From: Spirochaetaceae bacterium
GTDB lineage: Bacteria > Spirochaetota > Spirochaetia > DSM-27196 > SKKC01
Length of the DNA: 8,201 nucleotides
Direction: 5' to 3'
NCBI GenBank assembly: GCA_003554375.1
Contig: PWGF01000046.1
Location: forward strand, 1 to 8,201
Positions 1-5,551 of this stretch are shown here, one piece after another. Made by a program: the position numbers and the translations under genes. Every line of letters starts with the position of its first letter. The stretch's first letter is position 1. Under the pieces are notes generated by a model. The model saw nothing but the letters and a program-made list of their open reading frames with translations, did no database searches and was not told where the DNA came from.

Positions 1-897
1 GATAACGGAGAGGACGCCGGAGGCGATCTCCCTGCTGATTCCGAGGTCGGTGGCGTAGGGAACCACATGCACGATGACCGTGAAGACAGAGAAAAAGAGC
101 GATAGCTGCGCGAGGCCCATGAGACGGAACGCCGGACGGCGCATGAGCTCGCGAGCTCGGCTGGAATCCTCGGGGTGTGCGTGCGCTGAGTACGCCGGCG
201 CGGCTTGTGAGGCGTCTTGATCGGGGGTTGGTTCTCCGGGATCGTCCTGCTCGGAGTCCGGAGCAGCCGGGGCCGCGGGGCCCCGGGAGTCCCCGGAGTC
301 CGGGCTGCGTCGCATGAATTGTCCGGCGAGGAGTACGAGCGGGCCGGCGACAGCTGCGATCCAAAGGTAGGCGGATCGCCAGCCGAAGCCGGCGATGAGG
401 AGCGCGGCGGCGGGCGGCCCGATTACCTGTCCCACGCCGGTTCCGACCTTTACGAGCCCGGACATGCGGCCGCGCCGGTTATGGAACCAGCGCGCGACCG
501 TAGAGAGCGTGACGACGTCGTGCGCGGCGAACGCGATCCCCACGAGGAGCGCATAGGTCGCGTAGAGCTGCCAGGGGAGCTGGATCCGCGACATGAAGAG
601 ATAGCCGGCGGCAATGGCAAACCCCGCGACGGTAATGATGCGGCGGGGGCCGAGGCGGTCGGTGAGCGCCCCGAAGAGAAACGCGCCGGCGCCCATGACG
701 AGGTTGGCGGTAGAGGCGGCACCCGAGAGAACGGCACGCGACCAACCGAACTCCGCGTAGAGGGCGTCGAAGAAGACCCCGTAGGTGAAGAAGGCCCCCA
801 TGACAGTCCCTTGTACCACGAAACCGGCTGCGACGATGGCGTAGCCGTAGTAGATTCTTGCGGGCGGTCTGTGCGATCCGGCAGTGGCAAAGCTCAT
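1..897 (-). CDS. MFS transporter, monocarboxylate / oxalate-formate type (3' end beyond left edge)
   Basis: The frame is open for 299 codons from an ATG at 897 to the window edge, so the C-terminal part is missing. The protein starts with a short cytoplasmic tail and a first membrane segment reading YYGYAIVAAGFVVQG. It carries the MFS loop 2-3 signature GALTDRLGPRR (residues 76-86), followed by several further hydrophobic segments up to about residue 195. Residues about 197-252 are a hydrophilic Pro/Asp/Ser/Ala-rich central loop between the two six-helix halves, longer than usual. The second half begins at RRPAFRLMGLAQLSLFF. The N-terminus and loop motif resemble the monocarboxylate and oxalate/formate antiporter branch of the major facilitator superfamily, an inner-membrane carrier for small organic acids; the substrate itself cannot be read. 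No clear SD precedes the ATG. The nearest upstream neighbour is the cupredoxin gene in the same direction, separated by hairpins. Confidence 0.88.
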   Translation of the reverse strand, partial: MSFATAGSHRPPARIYYGYAIVAAGFVVQGTVMGAFFTYGVFFDALYAEFGWSRAVLSGAASTANLVMGAGAFLFGALTDRLGPRRIITVAGFAIAAGYLFMSRIQLPWQLYATYALLVGIAFAAHDVVTLSTVARWFHNRRGRMSGLVKVGTGVGQVIGPPAAALLIAGFGWRSAYLWIAAVAGPLVLLAGQFMRRSPDSGDSRGPAAPAAPDSEQDDPGEPTPDQDASQAAPAYSAHAHPEDSSRARELMRRPAFRLMGLAQLSLFFSVFTVIVHVVPYATDLGISREIASGVLSVI

Positions 898-970
898 CTC
901 AGAAGGACACCATAGCGCAAATCGAACCCGGAGCACAGCGGGGAGGGGGAGAGCGGGGAGGAGTCCAGGG

Positions 971-1015
971 CCCGGCCGTTACGGCGGGCTTCCGAGGTAC
1001 GGGAGGCGGGCCGGG
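971..1015 (-). other. Long GC-rich stem-loop in MFS gene leader
   Basis: CCCGGCC at 971-977 pairs with GGCCGGG at 1009-1015. An inner arm around GGCTTCCG (988-994) can pair with CGGGAGGC (1000-1007), with one wobble and a bulge. It lies between the cupredoxin stop and the MFS start. Next to it, 930-965 is a purine-only-rich tract, C/U-rich in the minus-strand transcript. This could be a second termination or Rho-loading region or a leader structure; at this GC level chance pairing is possible. Confidence 0.35.
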
Positions 1016-1033
1016 AAGCCAAAGGGGAGGGGA

Positions 1034-1059
1034 CCGCGATGAGGCGGACCTCATCGCGG
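1034..1059 (-). terminator. Terminator-like hairpin after cupredoxin gene
   Basis: A perfect 10-bp inverted repeat (CCGCGATGAG / CTCATCGCGG) with a 6-base loop starts 11 bases past the cupredoxin TAA. On the minus-strand RNA it is followed by a C/U-rich run (TCCCCTCCCCTTT) rather than a clean U tract, so it is a strong hairpin but an imperfect intrinsic terminator. Confidence 0.6.
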
Positions 1060-1070
1060 GGGGGTATGGG

Positions 1071-1493
1071 TTACTCGACGATCAGCGTGCCGTACATGCC
1101 TTCTTGCCGGTGGGTACCCACGCTGCAGTAGTACTCGAACTCACCGCTCTCATCGGCTACGAATTGAATGGTATCGGTGTTGCCGGCACTCATTTGCTCG
1201 GTAGCGACGTCGAACTCGTCTACGACCCAGTCGTGGAATCCGCCGGTTATCTCCAACTTGACTTGAACGACGTCACCCTGCGCGACGGTCAGGTCGGGGT
1301 TCTCCTCGTCCTCTCCGGCGATGTAGAACTCGCGGCCTTCAGCCGTTAGCTCGAGCACCACATCAGGCTCGCCGTCGGCGACCTGCTTGTCCTCATCGAC
1401 TTGTTCCTGCCCCCCCGCCGCGACAAGCGCGACGGCGGCGATAAGCGCCAACCCGGCGAAGATGAGCCTTCCCGGCCCTGTGCGACTGGTCAT
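1071..1493 (-). CDS. Exported cupredoxin (type-1 blue copper protein)
   Basis: The protein has 140 residues. A basic n-region (MTSRTGPGR) is followed by a hydrophobic stretch at about 10-26, giving a signal peptide or membrane anchor with no lipobox Cys. The rest is one cupredoxin domain. The likely copper ligands are H87 (in GGFHDWVVDEF), C123, H128 and M133, spaced C-x4-H-x4-M in YYCSVGTHRQEGM; this is a complete type-1 copper set. It probably acts in the periplasm or outer face of the membrane as a one-electron carrier or copper binder; the partner is unknown. The mature part is strikingly acidic: from residue 29 on I count 29 Asp/Glu against 4 Lys/Arg. I chose the ATG at 1493 over an in-frame TTG at 1526 because AGGAGG lies six bases upstream and a promoter candidate would place the transcript start near 1525. 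The gene appears to be monocistronic, flanked by its own promoter and hairpin. Confidence 0.9.
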   Translation of the reverse strand: MTSRTGPGRLIFAGLALIAAVALVAAGGQEQVDEDKQVADGEPDVVLELTAEGREFYIAGEDEENPDLTVAQGDVVQVKLEITGGFHDWVVDEFDVATEQMSAGNTDTIQFVADESGEFEYYCSVGTHRQEGMYGTLIVE

Positions 1494-1499
1494 CTCAGA

Positions 1500-1505
1500 C
1501 CTCCT
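1500..1505 (-). promoter_or_regulatory. Shine-Dalgarno site deciding the cupredoxin start
   Basis: AGGAGG on the minus strand, six bases before the ATG at 1493. It selects this start over the TTG at 1526 and gives a compact signal peptide. Confidence 0.85.
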
Positions 1506-1531
1506 AAAGAAGAGTGTATTAGTCAAGAATT

Positions 1532-1561
1532 AGGATAATTGCATCTACACAATACGGTCAA
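1532..1561 (-). promoter_or_regulatory. Sigma-70-like promoter for cupredoxin
   Basis: On the minus strand TTGACC (1556-1561) is followed after 18 bases by TATCCT (1532-1537). The segment is distinctly AT-richer than its surroundings, and the predicted start near 1525 leaves a leader of about 30 bases containing the SD. Confidence 0.6.
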
Positions 1562-1607
1562 GAAGAAAGGACCGGAACGGGGCGGCTCGACAGGCTGTAC
1601 GGGCGGT

Positions 1608-2855
1608 TCAGTGCACGTAGACCCATGTACCGGGATTGTCGTCATCCGGGCGGAGGGCTAGCTCACCGGGGGGATGGGGAGGCTCAGCCCACTCGAAGAG
1701 CCATTCAGCGTCGAACGGGCTCAAGTTGACGCATCCGGCGCTCTGCCGGGTGCCGAAGCGGTCGTGCCAGTAGGTTCCGTGCCAGGCGTAGGCCTCTTCG
1801 AAATACACTACGTAGGGAACCGCCGCCAGGTCGTAGGCAAGGCCGAACGATCGCCCGCGAAGTGGCGACCAACGCAACTGATACCACGGGCGAAAGAGCC
1901 CGGTTACCGTCTCACGTCCGCGGCGGCCGGTGGAGGTCAGGGTGCCAAAGACGGGTGTATCACCTTCGTGGGCGATGAGGCTCTGCTCGTCGAGGCTGAT
2001 CTCGATCCACCGTTCGTCTTCGGCGACGGGCTCCGGACGGTCGCTGGGGATGAGATTCCGCACGTATGCGCTGTGCAGCCACTGCTCCGGGCCGATCTTG
2101 TACCAGGTTCCGATCAGCTGCCAGGTAGGATCGAGTTGCTTCTTCGAGAGATCGACCTCGCTGAGGACGACCGGGCTCACGTGCGTCTCTCGCTCAACGG
2201 TCATGTAATGGTAGCGCTCAAGGGTAGCGACGAGCTCCGCCTCACCCATTCCTACCGGTGCGGTGAGAACCGGGGCGCTATCTACGTACGTCATCGCCAG
2301 GTGTTTGTCCTGATATCGGGCGAGCTCGATCCCCCGTAGCCGGGAAAGGGGGAGATCGAAGCTGAGGGCGCTCTTCGCTATCCACCGGACCGGCTCACCC
2401 CAGTTCCACGATACGCGATAGTACGGCTCACCGTCGATGACGTCACGCTCGAGAACGGTCACGTACACATTTGCATCGGGATGGCCGTGACGCTCGCTTG
2501 GGTTCTCCTGGTGTACGTCTTCGCGGGAGGCATACGTCTCGGTCCGCTCGATGACTCGGGCGTAACTGGTCCCGGCAGGGAGGTAGTCCGCCGGATTATC
2601 GATGAGGCTAGGGGTTGCGTACACGTCGGTGTGCTCAGCCCGAGCGACAGGAACGGCCAGCAGGGCCGCGGCCGATATGAGGCTCAACGAGAGGAGAAGG
2701 CGCGCCGGCAAACGGAATGCTCGCGGGGCGCCTTTGATTGCGCCTTCGTTGCCGGAGAGTACGGCATCCCGTGCACACGCCCACCGTGCCCGGCCGGGCC
2801 GGCGGAACTCTGGAGAGACAGCGTACTGTGCGCGTTTCCACGAGTCCATCTCCAC
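1608..2855 (-). CDS. L,D-transpeptidase (YkuD domain) with SH3-like N-terminal regions
   Basis: The open frame gives up to 415 residues. After about 46 unremarkable residues comes a signal peptide (RLPARLLLSLSLISAAALL...) with probable cleavage after VARA at 73. Residues about 90-165 and 190-270 look like SH3-type wall-binding modules (YVTVLERDVIDGEPYYRVSW; GTWYKIGPEQWLHSAYVRN). The YkuD catalytic domain follows at about 282-395, with H359 in AWHGTYWHDRFG and nucleophile C375 in SAGCVNLSPFD. Such enzymes form or exchange 3-3 crosslinks or attach proteins to peptidoglycan in the periplasm. The usual SHGC motif is SAGC here, so the motif His is replaced by Ala. The start is unsure: GTG at 2855, ATG at 2849 (GGAG too close to be a good SD), or a TTG at 2711 that would give a normal-length signal peptide. 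It lies upstream of, and in the same direction as, the cupredoxin gene, 114 bases apart with a promoter between. Confidence 0.9.
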   Translation of the reverse strand: MEMDSWKRAQYAVSPEFRRPGRARWACARDAVLSGNEGAIKGAPRAFRLPARLLLSLSLISAAALLAVPVARAEHTDVYATPSLIDNPADYLPAGTSYARVIERTETYASREDVHQENPSERHGHPDANVYVTVLERDVIDGEPYYRVSWNWGEPVRWIAKSALSFDLPLSRLRGIELARYQDKHLAMTYVDSAPVLTAPVGMGEAELVATLERYHYMTVERETHVSPVVLSEVDLSKKQLDPTWQLIGTWYKIGPEQWLHSAYVRNLIPSDRPEPVAEDERWIEISLDEQSLIAHEGDTPVFGTLTSTGRRGRETVTGLFRPWYQLRWSPLRGRSFGLAYDLAAVPYVVYFEEAYAWHGTYWHDRFGTRQSAGCVNLSPFDAEWLFEWAEPPHPPGELALRPDDDNPGTWVYVH

Positions 2856-2889
2856 AGAACGGAAACAGCTCGCGCCGTTTGGCCGGTAG

Positions 2890-2920
2890 CCCGGGACTAC
2901 GCCGGCCCGGGTCAGCCGGC
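2890..2920 (-). other. Overlapping alternative hairpins in L,D-transpeptidase leader
   Basis: CCCGGG at 2890-2895 can pair with CCCGGG at 2906-2911, while GCCGGC at 2901-2906 can pair with GCCGGC at 2915-2920. The two stems overlap and exclude each other. They lie 35-65 bases before the annotated start. This could be a leader switch, but short palindromes are common at this GC content. Confidence 0.25.
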
Positions 2921-2981
2921 TATCTCTATAACGCGGCGGTCCGGCCCGGATGCATGATTCGGCCCCGCCTCTCGCACCTTT

Positions 2982-2987
2982 ATTATA
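2982..2987 (-). promoter_or_regulatory. Perfect -10 box facing the L,D-transpeptidase gene
   Basis: TATAAT on the minus strand in a locally AT-rich patch (TAGTATAATAAAGG). No good -35 lies 16-18 bases upstream. The leader would be about 120 bases. Confidence 0.45.
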
Positions 2988-2999
2988 CTAAGAGCGACC

Positions 3000-3027
3000 G
3001 ATATACGCCTACCTCTGTTGTCGGCAA
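3000..3027 (-). promoter_or_regulatory. Second promoter candidate for the L,D-transpeptidase gene
   Basis: On the minus strand TTGCCG (3022-3027), a 16-base spacer, then TATATC (3000-3005). It sits just upstream of the perfect TATAAT and is an alternative to it; the sequence does not decide between them. Confidence 0.35.
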
Positions 3028-3095
3028 CCGCAGGGCAATCGCAGCCGGCCGGCGCGTTCAGTTGGGCGGCGGCAAGCGGCCGGCCTTCGGGATTG

Positions 3096-3189
3096 CCGGG
3101 GCCGTGGTGGTGTGGCGAAGGGCGGCGAGTGCTTGCTTCAGCGGTCATTCGCCGGGGCCGTGGAACCGTGCTGATCGGACTGCGTTTGC
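3096..3189. repeat. Intergenic repeat, copy A (about 94 bp core)
   Basis: This core resembles 6858-6952 in the same orientation. Shared blocks are CCGGGGCC (3096), GCTTCAGCGG (3135), GAACCGT (3163) and GACTGCGTTTGC (3178). The first three sit at identical offsets (0, 39, 67) in both copies, and the last differs by one base (82 against 83). Just before the core a hairpin pairs CGGCCGGC (3077-3084) with GCC/GGCCG (3095-3104, two-base bulge). A 13-mer GCCGGGGCCGTGG also occurs twice within the copy (3095 and 3151). It lies between the divergent promoters of the L,D-transpeptidase and Memo genes. The minus-strand frame that matches the reading of copy B has stops here, so it is probably non-coding. 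Confidence 0.6.
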
Positions 3190-3227
3190 TTTGTCGGCGA
3201 CCGGCAGACGGTTCCGGGCGTAACTGC

Positions 3228-3256
3228 TTGCCGTGGGGTGAAGCGGCTTGTATGAT
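3228..3256 (+). promoter_or_regulatory. Sigma-70-like promoter for memo gene
   Basis: TTGCCG (3228-3233), a 17-base spacer, then TATGAT (3251-3256). The predicted start near 3263 leaves a very short leader of about 14 bases that still contains the SD. Confidence 0.6.
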
Positions 3257-3264
3257 CGTTAGAT

Positions 3265-3270
3265 GGGAGG
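3265..3270 (+). promoter_or_regulatory. Shine-Dalgarno site of the Memo-family gene
   Basis: GGGAGG, six bases before the ATG at 3277, supporting that start. Confidence 0.8.
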
Positions 3271-3276
3271 CTTGAG

Positions 3277-4116
3277 ATGGCACGGAGTCCGGCTGTAGCG
3301 GGATTGTTCTATCCGGATACGCAGGATGAGCTGGTCAACGCCGTGGAGGCGTGTTTTGCCCATGACCTGGGACCGGGCTCCCCCCCGGAAGAGGGGGGGA
3401 GCGAACGAGCTCTGAGAGGATTGGTTTGTCCCCATGCCGGGTATGCGTTTTCCGGGCCGGTTGCGGCCCACGCGTTCAAAAGGCTCGCAGAGGACGGCCT
3501 TCCGGGGACGGTCGTGGTGGTTGGACCCAACCATCGGGGTGCCGGGGCCGGGGTGGCGCTCGGTACCGAGCCGTTTGACACGCCGTTGGGGACCGTGGAG
3601 ATCGATGAGGAGATCGTAAGCGCCTTGCTGAGCGCCGAAGAGACGGCGGAGATCGTGGAGAGGGATGATCGTGCTCATCGGAGGGAGCACTCGCTCGAGG
3701 TTCAGCTTCCCTTTGTCCAGTACCTTGCCGGGCTCTACTCGCGGGAGGTCAAGATGGTTCCGATCTGCTGCCGCCGGCAGAATCTGGAGGTGGCCAAGCA
3801 GCTCGGGAGCAGCATTCGGGAGGCTGCTCAGGATAAGGACGTAGTCGTAATCGCCTCGAGCGACTTCTCCCACTATGTGCCTAAGGCGACGGCGGAGCGG
3901 CAGGATCGTATCGCACTAGATGCGATCGAGCGCAACGATCCGGAAGGCCTGTTTCGCGCGGTCGAGCAGCACGGAATAACGATGTGCGGCTACGGGCCGG
4001 TCGCTGCAATGATGGTGGCATGCGAGGGGCGGCGCGGCGAGCTCCTCAAGTACGCTACGAGCGGGGACGTCGTTTCACATCGTGACGTGGTCGGGTACGC
4101 GGCGTTGGCTTTCTGA
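3277..4116 (+). CDS. amrB: Memo-family protein (AmmeMemoRadiSam system protein B)
   Basis: The 279-residue length is normal for the family. Family marks in order: N-terminal RSPAVAGLFYP; CPHAGYAFSGP with H53; GPNHRG with H86; REHSLEVQLPF (135-146); SSDFSHY (194-200); MCGYGP with C237. H53, H86 and C237 correspond to the metal/active-site residues H49, H81 and C244 described for human MEMO1, which binds copper or iron and resembles extradiol dioxygenases. The bacterial family name comes from frequent clustering with AMMECR1-domain and radical-SAM genes; neither is present here, so the enzymatic role stays unknown. It is a cytoplasmic protein with no signal peptide. It has its own promoter and SD, and the symporter gene follows 50 bases downstream in the same direction, probably co-transcribed. 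Reported copper binding in this family is notable given the cupredoxin nearby, but a functional link is only speculation. Confidence 0.93.
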   Translation: MARSPAVAGLFYPDTQDELVNAVEACFAHDLGPGSPPEEGGSERALRGLVCPHAGYAFSGPVAAHAFKRLAEDGLPGTVVVVGPNHRGAGAGVALGTEPFDTPLGTVEIDEEIVSALLSAEETAEIVERDDRAHRREHSLEVQLPFVQYLAGLYSREVKMVPICCRRQNLEVAKQLGSSIREAAQDKDVVVIASSDFSHYVPKATAERQDRIALDAIERNDPEGLFRAVEQHGITMCGYGPVAAMMVACEGRRGELLKYATSGDVVSHRDVVGYAALAF

Positions 4117-4131
4117 GTAAAGGCAGCATGC

Positions 4132-4197
4132 AAATGACGCAGAAGTTGCCCCGGTGGGGGAAGTAAATGACGCAGAAGTTGCCTCGGTGGGGGAAGT
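4132..4197 (+). repeat. 33-bp tandem duplication across symporter start
   Basis: Two adjacent 33-base units (4132-4164 and 4165-4197) each contain AAATGACGCAGAAGTTGCC and continue to GGGGGAAGT. They differ at one base only, C4151 against T4184, a synonymous Pro codon change (CCC/CCT). The unit covers the symporter start codon and its first ten codons. Confidence 0.95.
4134..4166 (+). CDS. 10-codon upstream ORF copying the symporter N-terminus
   Basis: ATG at 4134 encodes MTQKLPRWGK then TAA at 4164-4166, directly abutting the symporter ATG at 4167 (TAAATG). The peptide equals the first ten residues of the symporter and is in the same frame, because the duplication is 33 bases. AAAGG at 4119-4123 could serve as its SD, and an in-frame ATG at 4128 could extend it by two residues. 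The GGGGGAAG near its end acts as the SD for the real start, so ribosomes ending the peptide could reinitiate at once. It may be a translated leader that couples translation, or simply the dead remnant of the original start. Confidence 0.5.
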   Translation: MTQKLPRWGK

Positions 4198-5495
4198 TCA
4201 TCTACGGAACGGGGGCGGGCGGGTGGTCGCTGATCGACCGCGTAATGATCACCTGGCTCTACTATTACTACATCACGAGCCCGGCGGAAGGCGTGGAGGC
4301 GCTGATGCCGCCGCTTCTGTTTAGCGGAATCATGCTTGGCGGGCGGATCGTGGATGCGGTTGCGGATCCGGTGATTGCGCGGTTCTCGGACAATCTGGAC
4401 AGTAGGATAGGGCGACGGATGCCGTTTCTGCTGCTAAGCGGTGTGCTCTACGTGGGAGTGTTCATCGCGCTCTTCTTCCCGCCGGTAGAGGACATCTCCG
4501 TATGGAATGGGGTGTATCTGGGGGTCATGCTCGGGTTCTACTTCATTCTCTTCACCGCGTACGTGAATCCGTATCTAGCGCTTCTGCCTGAGCTGTCCCG
4601 GACCAATCGCGACCGGGTTGATCTCTCCACGTTCAAGGCGCTCTTCTTCTTGGTTGGAAACGCGATCGGCATGGTAGGAATCGGCGCAGCGATGTACCGG
4701 TTCGGGTTCCACGGAGCGATCGTAGCGATGGCGGTGATCGGTCTCGTTTTCCTCTACCTTCCGGCGCTCATTCGCGAGCGGCGCTACGCGGTTGCGAAGC
4801 CGTCCACGATGAGCCTCGTTACCGCGGTCCGAACGACGTTCAAAAACCGCGCGTTCTTGATCTACCTGGCGGGGAACAACGCCTTCTGGTTTGGATTCAA
4901 CATTATCGTGCTCAATATCGCCCTGTACGTTACGGTTCTTCTTGGGCTTCCGGAGGGGGAGACCGCGACATTCATGGCGGCGGCGTTCGGAGTCGCAGCG
5001 GTTTCTTTCCCACTGATCAATATCCTCAGTAAGAAGCGCGGGCTGAAAGCGGGAATGCTCTTCTCGCTGCTGCTCTTTGCGGTGTTCTTGCCACTTATTT
5101 TTTTCGTGGGCCGACCGGTGCTGGGGTTGGAGCCAAGCATGTTCACGCTCGTGGTGATGGGGCTTGCGGGCATCCCGTTGGCCGGGCTCTTCATCGTACC
5201 GGATGCAATCGTAGCCGCAGTATCCGATTTGGAAGTCAAGCTCTCGGGAGAGCGGCGGGAAGCGATGTACTTCGGCACTCAAGGGCTTCTGCTCAAGGTG
5301 AATCTGGGGATATCGACGTTGGTCTCCGGAGGGTTACTCCAGTTCTTCGGGGAGCCGCTTGGGATTCAGCTCACGGGGCCGGTTGCAGGGTTCTTCATCT
5401 TGGTTGGGCTTCTGATCTTCCTGCGCTATCCGGAAAAGGAGGTGGTAGCGTTTCAGAAGGGTCAGGAGATCGACGAGGAGAGAATTAGGGTCTGA
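4167..5495 (+). CDS. GPH-family (glycoside-pentoside-hexuronide:cation) symporter
   Basis: The 442 residues consist mostly of hydrophobic segments compatible with 12 membrane helices. The N-terminal half carries the melibiose-carrier-type pattern D63...D67P then SDNLDSRIGRRMPFLL (74-89), where the acidic residues in helix 2 take part in cation coupling in characterised relatives. The opening WGKFIYGTGAGGWSLIDRV is also typical of the family. It likely imports a glycoside or uronide with Na+ or H+ across the inner membrane; the substrate is not readable and no glycosidase gene lies in the window. I chose the ATG at 4167 because GGGGGAAG sits about six bases upstream and the frame stops at 4164-4166. 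It is probably co-transcribed with the Memo gene. The start region is a 33-bp tandem duplication. Confidence 0.93.
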   Translation: MTQKLPRWGKFIYGTGAGGWSLIDRVMITWLYYYYITSPAEGVEALMPPLLFSGIMLGGRIVDAVADPVIARFSDNLDSRIGRRMPFLLLSGVLYVGVFIALFFPPVEDISVWNGVYLGVMLGFYFILFTAYVNPYLALLPELSRTNRDRVDLSTFKALFFLVGNAIGMVGIGAAMYRFGFHGAIVAMAVIGLVFLYLPALIRERRYAVAKPSTMSLVTAVRTTFKNRAFLIYLAGNNAFWFGFNIIVLNIALYVTVLLGLPEGETATFMAAAFGVAAVSFPLINILSKKRGLKAGMLFSLLLFAVFLPLIFFVGRPVLGLEPSMFTLVVMGLAGIPLAGLFIVPDAIVAAVSDLEVKLSGERREAMYFGTQGLLLKVNLGISTLVSGGLLQFFGEPLGIQLTGPVAGFFILVGLLIFLRYPEKEVVAFQKGQEIDEERIRV

Positions 5496-5507
5496 GGCCC
5501 AAGAAGA

Positions 5508-5540
5508 ACCACTTGCCCGCAGAGCAAGAGACCGTGTGGT
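5508..5540. terminator. Weak hairpin in the convergent gap, possible bidirectional terminator
   Basis: ACCAC (5508-5512) and TTGC (5513-5516) can pair with GTGGT (5536-5540) and GCAA (5524-5527), with an eight-base bulge. It lies in the 56-base gap between the symporter stop and the dehydrogenase stop. No good U tract follows on either strand. Confidence 0.25.
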
Positions 5541-5551
5541 ATTTCTCGTCC

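Noticed and set aside
217..915. 232-codon plus-strand open frame
   Set aside because: Antisense to the MFS gene; charged low-complexity product with no recognisable domain, whereas the opposite strand gives a clear MFS protein.
1071..1526. Longer cupredoxin from TTG at 1526
   Set aside because: No SD for the TTG, it would sit at the predicted transcript start, and AGGAGG points to the ATG at 1493.
1674..2339. 221-codon plus-strand frame
   Set aside because: Lies entirely antisense to the L,D-transpeptidase and shows no family feature; a GC-driven shadow.
2912..3283. 123-codon minus-strand frame in the divergent region
   Set aside because: Pro/Arg/Ser-rich product, covers both promoter candidates and the repeat; start lies inside the Memo gene.
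4575..5282. 235-codon minus-strand frame
   Set aside because: Antisense to the symporter; Arg/Glu/His-rich product typical of a shadow frame.
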